This document shows positions 63,522 to 64,000 of a stretch of 64,000 bases of DNA, one piece after another (position 1 is the stretch's first letter; every line of letters begins with the position of its first letter). The DNA comes from Gp6-AA40 sp035649635. Its GTDB lineage: Bacteria > Acidobacteriota > Vicinamibacteria > Vicinamibacterales > UBA2999. The stretch is taken from positions 1 through 64,000 of the forward strand of contig DASRJE010000157.1 in NCBI GenBank assembly GCA_035649635.1. Direction: 5' to 3'. Position numbers and translations under genes: made by a program. The notes beneath the pieces were generated by a model. That model had not been told where the DNA came from. It ran no database searches and saw only the letters and a program-made list of their open reading frames with translations.

Positions 63522-64000
63522 TGGACGTCGCGGCGCAAGCCAGAATCTCGTGTCGACTCCCGTTGGCGCTCCTGCTTGTGGCGGTGATCCTGCCCGCTGA
63601 TGCAGCCTCGCAGTCCCTCAACCCGGGTCCTCCAGGCCCGTTCGTGTTCGATGTCAGGGGCGTCGTGAGTGGGATCCCGGCGAGTCAAGCGTTCGTGCCT
63701 CCGGGTGTGACTTCTGCGACCATCCCCGCGCGCGGATTTGGCGGCGGCATTGGCGGCCATGTGTATGCGATTCAGCTTGGCCCGGGCCGATTGGGCGTCG
63801 GCGCGGATTTCACCTTTGCGCGCGGAACGAGCGTTGACGTGCAGACGACCCTCGCGTCTGTCGACCCTCAGCTGTCCTTCAACTTCGGTACGTCAGATGG
63901 CTGGAGCTATTTGAGCGCCGGCATCAGTGCCGTCCGCATTGAGTCCGAGCCTGTAGGGCTATCAGAATCGGTGCAAGCCATCAACTGGGGTGGCGGTGCA
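63521..64000 (+). CDS. Outer-membrane beta-barrel-like protein, truncated by the window end
   Basis: At least 160 residues; GTG start overlapping the previous TAG, with GGAAGAGG upstream. Signal peptide (LPLALLLVAVILPADAAS), then Gly/aromatic alternating strands (FDVRGVVSG, GFGGGIGGHVYAI, GRLGVGADFTFARG, DPQLSFNFGTSDGWSYLSAGISAV). The pattern resembles small porin-like or OmpA-barrel proteins of this phylum. The C-terminus is outside the window. Confidence 0.65.
   Translation, partial: MDVAAQARISCRLPLALLLVAVILPADAASQSLNPGPPGPFVFDVRGVVSGIPASQAFVPPGVTSATIPARGFGGGIGGHVYAIQLGPGRLGVGADFTFARGTSVDVQTTLASVDPQLSFNFGTSDGWSYLSAGISAVRIESEPVGLSESVQAINWGGGA

Overview
The window is a GC-rich bacterial chromosome segment, densely coded on both strands. 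The best fit is Acidobacteriota, probably a Vicinamibacteria-type soil lineage. This is inferred from three things: secreted proteins of the 'VWFA-related' type common in that phylum (3584-5605 and 44024-44938), many small secreted proteins whose signal peptides end in AQ, and a single-operon Tad/Flp pilus. I see no phage, plasmid, IS element or CRISPR array. Both ends are arbitrary cuts: the last gene is truncated and the first 319 bases hold no gene I can support.

Layout. 320-2238: a prenyltransferase/cyclase-like protein and a Tat-exported DUF362 lipoprotein. 2401-16697 (minus strand): a compact run of 16 genes read leftwards. It contains two Flp pilins, prepilin peptidase, TadE, RcpC, RcpA secretin, TadG, TadZ, TadA ATPase, TadB, TadC, a 32-residue membrane peptide, a winged-helix AAA+ ATPase, a double-VWA secreted protein, a PAP2 membrane phosphatase and a 57-residue membrane peptide. 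Most junctions overlap or are under 25 bases. 16698-17458 is the divergent control region. 17459-27769 (plus) is a surface-glycan or protein-glycosylation island: three GT-C-like membrane proteins, two polyprenyl-phosphate sugar transferases, two methyltransferases and a membrane-fused spermidine-synthase-like protein. 27893-36097 holds assorted hydrolases (a secreted gamma-glutamyltransferase, two alpha/beta hydrolases), small DUF proteins, rarA and a SPOUT RNA methyltransferase. 36179-44938 carries greA, a patatin-like protein without its catalytic serine, a GNAT, argG, an SGNH hydrolase, a carboxylesterase pseudogene, an NrnA-like DHH phosphoesterase and a VWA protein. 45049-50574 carries uvrB followed by an Mla-type lipid transporter (MlaE, MlaF, and an MCE protein with five exact 34-residue repeats), then YtxH and DUF948 proteins. 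50596-58083 is poorer in recognisable genes and rich in small secreted or membrane proteins and decayed sequence. 58290-62703 contains tRNA-Val and a nucleobase/nucleoside salvage group: upp, a secreted amidohydrolase, hpt, an RpiB/LacA-like isomerase, and deoC with an unusual N-terminal extension. A solute-binding protein and a truncated beta-barrel protein close the window.

Between genes there are three families of dispersed small repeats: (a) heptanucleotide short tandem repeats at gene ends; (b) GTAG-headed REP/BIME-like hairpins with 8-base loops; (c) a long inverted repeat with arms of about 20 bases, one copy of which supplies the start codon and N-terminus of a secreted protein.
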